The notes under the pieces are model-generated. The model was not told the DNA's origin. It saw nothing but the letters and a program-made list of their open reading frames with translations, and ran no database searches. Of a stretch of DNA of 64,000 bases, positions 62,351 to 64,000 are shown piece by piece. The stretch's first letter is position 1; every line of letters begins with the position of its first letter. Position numbers and translations under genes: made by a program. Origin of the DNA: Sipunculus nudus (taxonomy: Eukaryota > Annelida > Sipuncula > Golfingiida > Sipunculidae); NCBI GenBank assembly GCA_026874595.1, contig CM049310.1:41357558-41421557 (forward strand), given 5' to 3'.

Positions 62351-63636
62351 TTAAATATGAGAAGAACTGATCTTCCTCAGCACCCGTGAGTCTTGCGTGT
62401 TAACCAAAGTAACGATCCTTCGACCGTTTTCTGTGCACGTGACGCAGGACTGCACTTGGATTGGTTGCTCGGTTTTAATGGGGGGATTTGGTTGACGCCG
62501 GAGAGCTTCGTGGAAGATCACCAGCCGAGGTGCTGTAATGATAAACAAATCGTTCTGACATAACGTTCCTAATCCGCAAGGCTACAATGACCAGATGCAT
62601 AGAATATTGTCCACTAATATAATAAAAATATCAGCGAAGGATAAACATTTCGCCCATTGTGACAAAAAATATATCTTTGTTACGCAGTGCTGTTTGAGAT
62701 AAAAATTTAAAAATAAAGCATTCCTCATACTGTGTATACAGTCCTTGTCAAAACCATGGCAAGTTAACGATAAAACAAAAATAAAAAGAGTACGTTTCCC
62801 ATCTTCAATTTCAACAAATGTGCAGTCTCTAACACAGGCAAAGTTGATCTGTGGAACAGATCTAGTATATTCCCCGCCTGATGTGGTAATATTTGGAAAA
62901 CAAATTGTGAATACATGCATGAAATTTGAGATGGGTCAATATTACCCAGCCAGATTACCTCTGCAAACTTGAAAACTGCATGAAGGTCATCCATTTTCGA
63001 ACCTGGCATGGCCCTTCATGAGATACGTCAGTGCTGCAAGTCTAGGGACTGTGCCTTAAATTCTTTTTCAATAATTGCATTAACATCATTTTAGCATTAT
63101 CGCCGCTGTAACCTTGAAAAATTGGTCAAGGTCATCCATGTTCGAACTTGACCTAGCCCTTGATAAGGTGCATAAATGCTGCTAAATTGGTGACTGTATC
63201 TCAAATTCTTTCAGAGTTATAGCGTAAACCTCACTTTAGCATTATCACAGAATTGACCTTGAACAAATGCGTCAAGGTCATCCATGTTCGGACTTGACTA
63301 GCCCTTGATAAAATGCATCAATGCTGCTGGTTTGATAACTATACCTCGAATTCTTTTCGAGTTATTGCGTTAACCTCACTTTAGCATTATCACCGCTGTG
63401 ACCTTGAACACTTGAACAGTAACTTGTTAAACGTCATTGTGCATGTCACCTACCTAGATCTAGATTCAATCGTTAGGTCTTATATAAGAAGATATCAAGC
63501 TGGATTTAAACATGAAAATTACCATTTCTGCGTTTCAGTCGTTGATAGAAAAGAATACCACCAACAGCGCCCCCTAGTGCAATCACACAGATCACAGCCG
63601 CTGGTATGACGAAGCTCCACGTGTATGCTGGTCCTC
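62351..63636 (-). CDS. C-terminal two exons of a single-pass membrane protein
   Basis: Exon 63636-63523 encodes a short extracellular stub (GPAYTW), one hydrophobic helix (SFVIPAAVICVIALGGAVGG with ILFY) and a basic stop-transfer sequence (QRLKRRN). It ends in phase 1 at a GT donor. Exon 62532-62351 begins after a CAG acceptor and continues in frame as APRLVIFHEALRR, giving a cytoplasmic tail of about 60 residues that ends in a TAA stop. The tail has PPIKTEQP and CVTC pieces, no kinase or TIR domain, and no motif that I can name. The acceptor phases agree, so the join is well supported. All upstream exons lie beyond the right edge, and the extracellular part (Ig, EGF, cadherin or other) is unknown. 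The intron contains a 145-bp tandem array. Confidence 0.8.
62980..63420. repeat. 145-bp tandem repeat in the intron of the membrane-protein gene
   Basis: 'ggtcatccat.ttcgaac' occurs at 62986, 63130 and 63276 (spacing 144-146 bp), each followed by 'tagcccttgata…atgcatcaatgctgct', 'attctttt' and 'ttagcattatcaccgctgt'. About three units. Confidence 0.88.
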
Positions 63637-63705
63637 CTGGAATGAGATAGAAATCAAAGAGTCTTTTACATGACTTTACATGACATTAATAAAGGATTTC
63701 ACAGT

Positions 63706-63775
63706 ACCGTAAATGGCGTAATAAGCGCCATTTCCGTAATAAGCGCCCCCCCCCCCGGATTTGGGTGATCACTAA
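63706..63775. mobile_element. Possible MITE terminus (CCGTAA…AATAAGCGCC)
   Basis: 'accgtaaatggcgtaataagcgcc' is followed by a second 'ccgtaataagcgcc' and a C-run. Such CGTAAT-AAGCGCC termini occur in small DNA transposons. The partner end would lie outside the window. Confidence 0.35.
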
Positions 63776-64000
63776 AGGAAACTAGGGGATCTTAACCTCA
63801 CTTTTTCTACCTAGCCAATATAACATGGGGCAACGTAATGCTTTCATTTCTCACCGCTAAGCTTAAAAGTTACATAGTTTTTACAGTTTTTTTTCGGTTA
63901 ATAATATTAGTTACACACAACAGAATCAGTGGTCAAGTGAGTCATAGATAACACTGACTGAATGTGTCCGTGATTGCCGACCCTGCAGGTGTCCATGCTG

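Overview
This window is animal nuclear DNA, most likely from a mollusc. It contains intron-bearing orthologues of animal genes (a SLC16-type monocarboxylate transporter and the Rab geranylgeranyltransferase beta subunit). Introns are 0.1 to 2 kb long. Intergenic DNA is AT-rich and full of (TA)n arrays, poly-G/C runs, tRNA-derived SINE pieces, MITEs, three kinds of LINE and Gypsy-type gag relics. Nothing prokaryotic was seen. The mollusc placement is inferred from the repeat style; only a database search could prove it.

Layout: 1-2.7 kb is a decayed Ty3/Gypsy-type element on the minus strand (SCAN-like gag, zinc knuckle, protease, then integrase at the window edge). 5.7-6.85 kb is a 5'-truncated LINE, 8.8-9.0 kb a small hAT-like MITE, and 17.0-18.7 kb a second, badly decayed LINE. 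The rest of 3-27 kb shows no gene: it holds microsatellites, a pogo-like MITE (22.6 kb) and tandem repeats (23.8-25.6 kb).

27.2-32.7 kb is a complete five-exon monocarboxylate transporter gene (minus strand, 521 aa), with one GC-AG intron and a 210-bp tandem array in its last intron. 33.1-41.2 kb is intergenic and mobile-element-rich: a gag relic, a TIR element containing a nested hAT MITE (37.8-39.5 kb), and a MITE with 8-bp target duplications that carries telomere-like repeats and a SINE (40.6-41.2 kb). 41.9-50.4 kb is a complete ten-exon RABGGTB gene (plus strand, 330 aa).

Just past the RABGGTB stop codon is a 41-bp minisatellite. A nearly full-length 5.8-kb L1/Tx1-like LINE (50,980-56,808) interrupts it and is flanked by a perfect 17-bp target-site duplication. 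57.6-61.2 kb is a large imperfect palindrome whose arms contain tandem repeats, like Foldback-type elements. 62.35-63.64 kb holds the last two exons of a minus-strand single-pass membrane protein that continues beyond the right edge.

The two complete genes are transcribed divergently with about 9 kb between their start codons. They have unrelated housekeeping or transport roles, and nothing suggests they act together. The transporter would move small carboxylates or related solutes across a membrane. RABGGTB, with its alpha subunit and Rab escort protein, would prenylate Rab GTPases in the cytosol.
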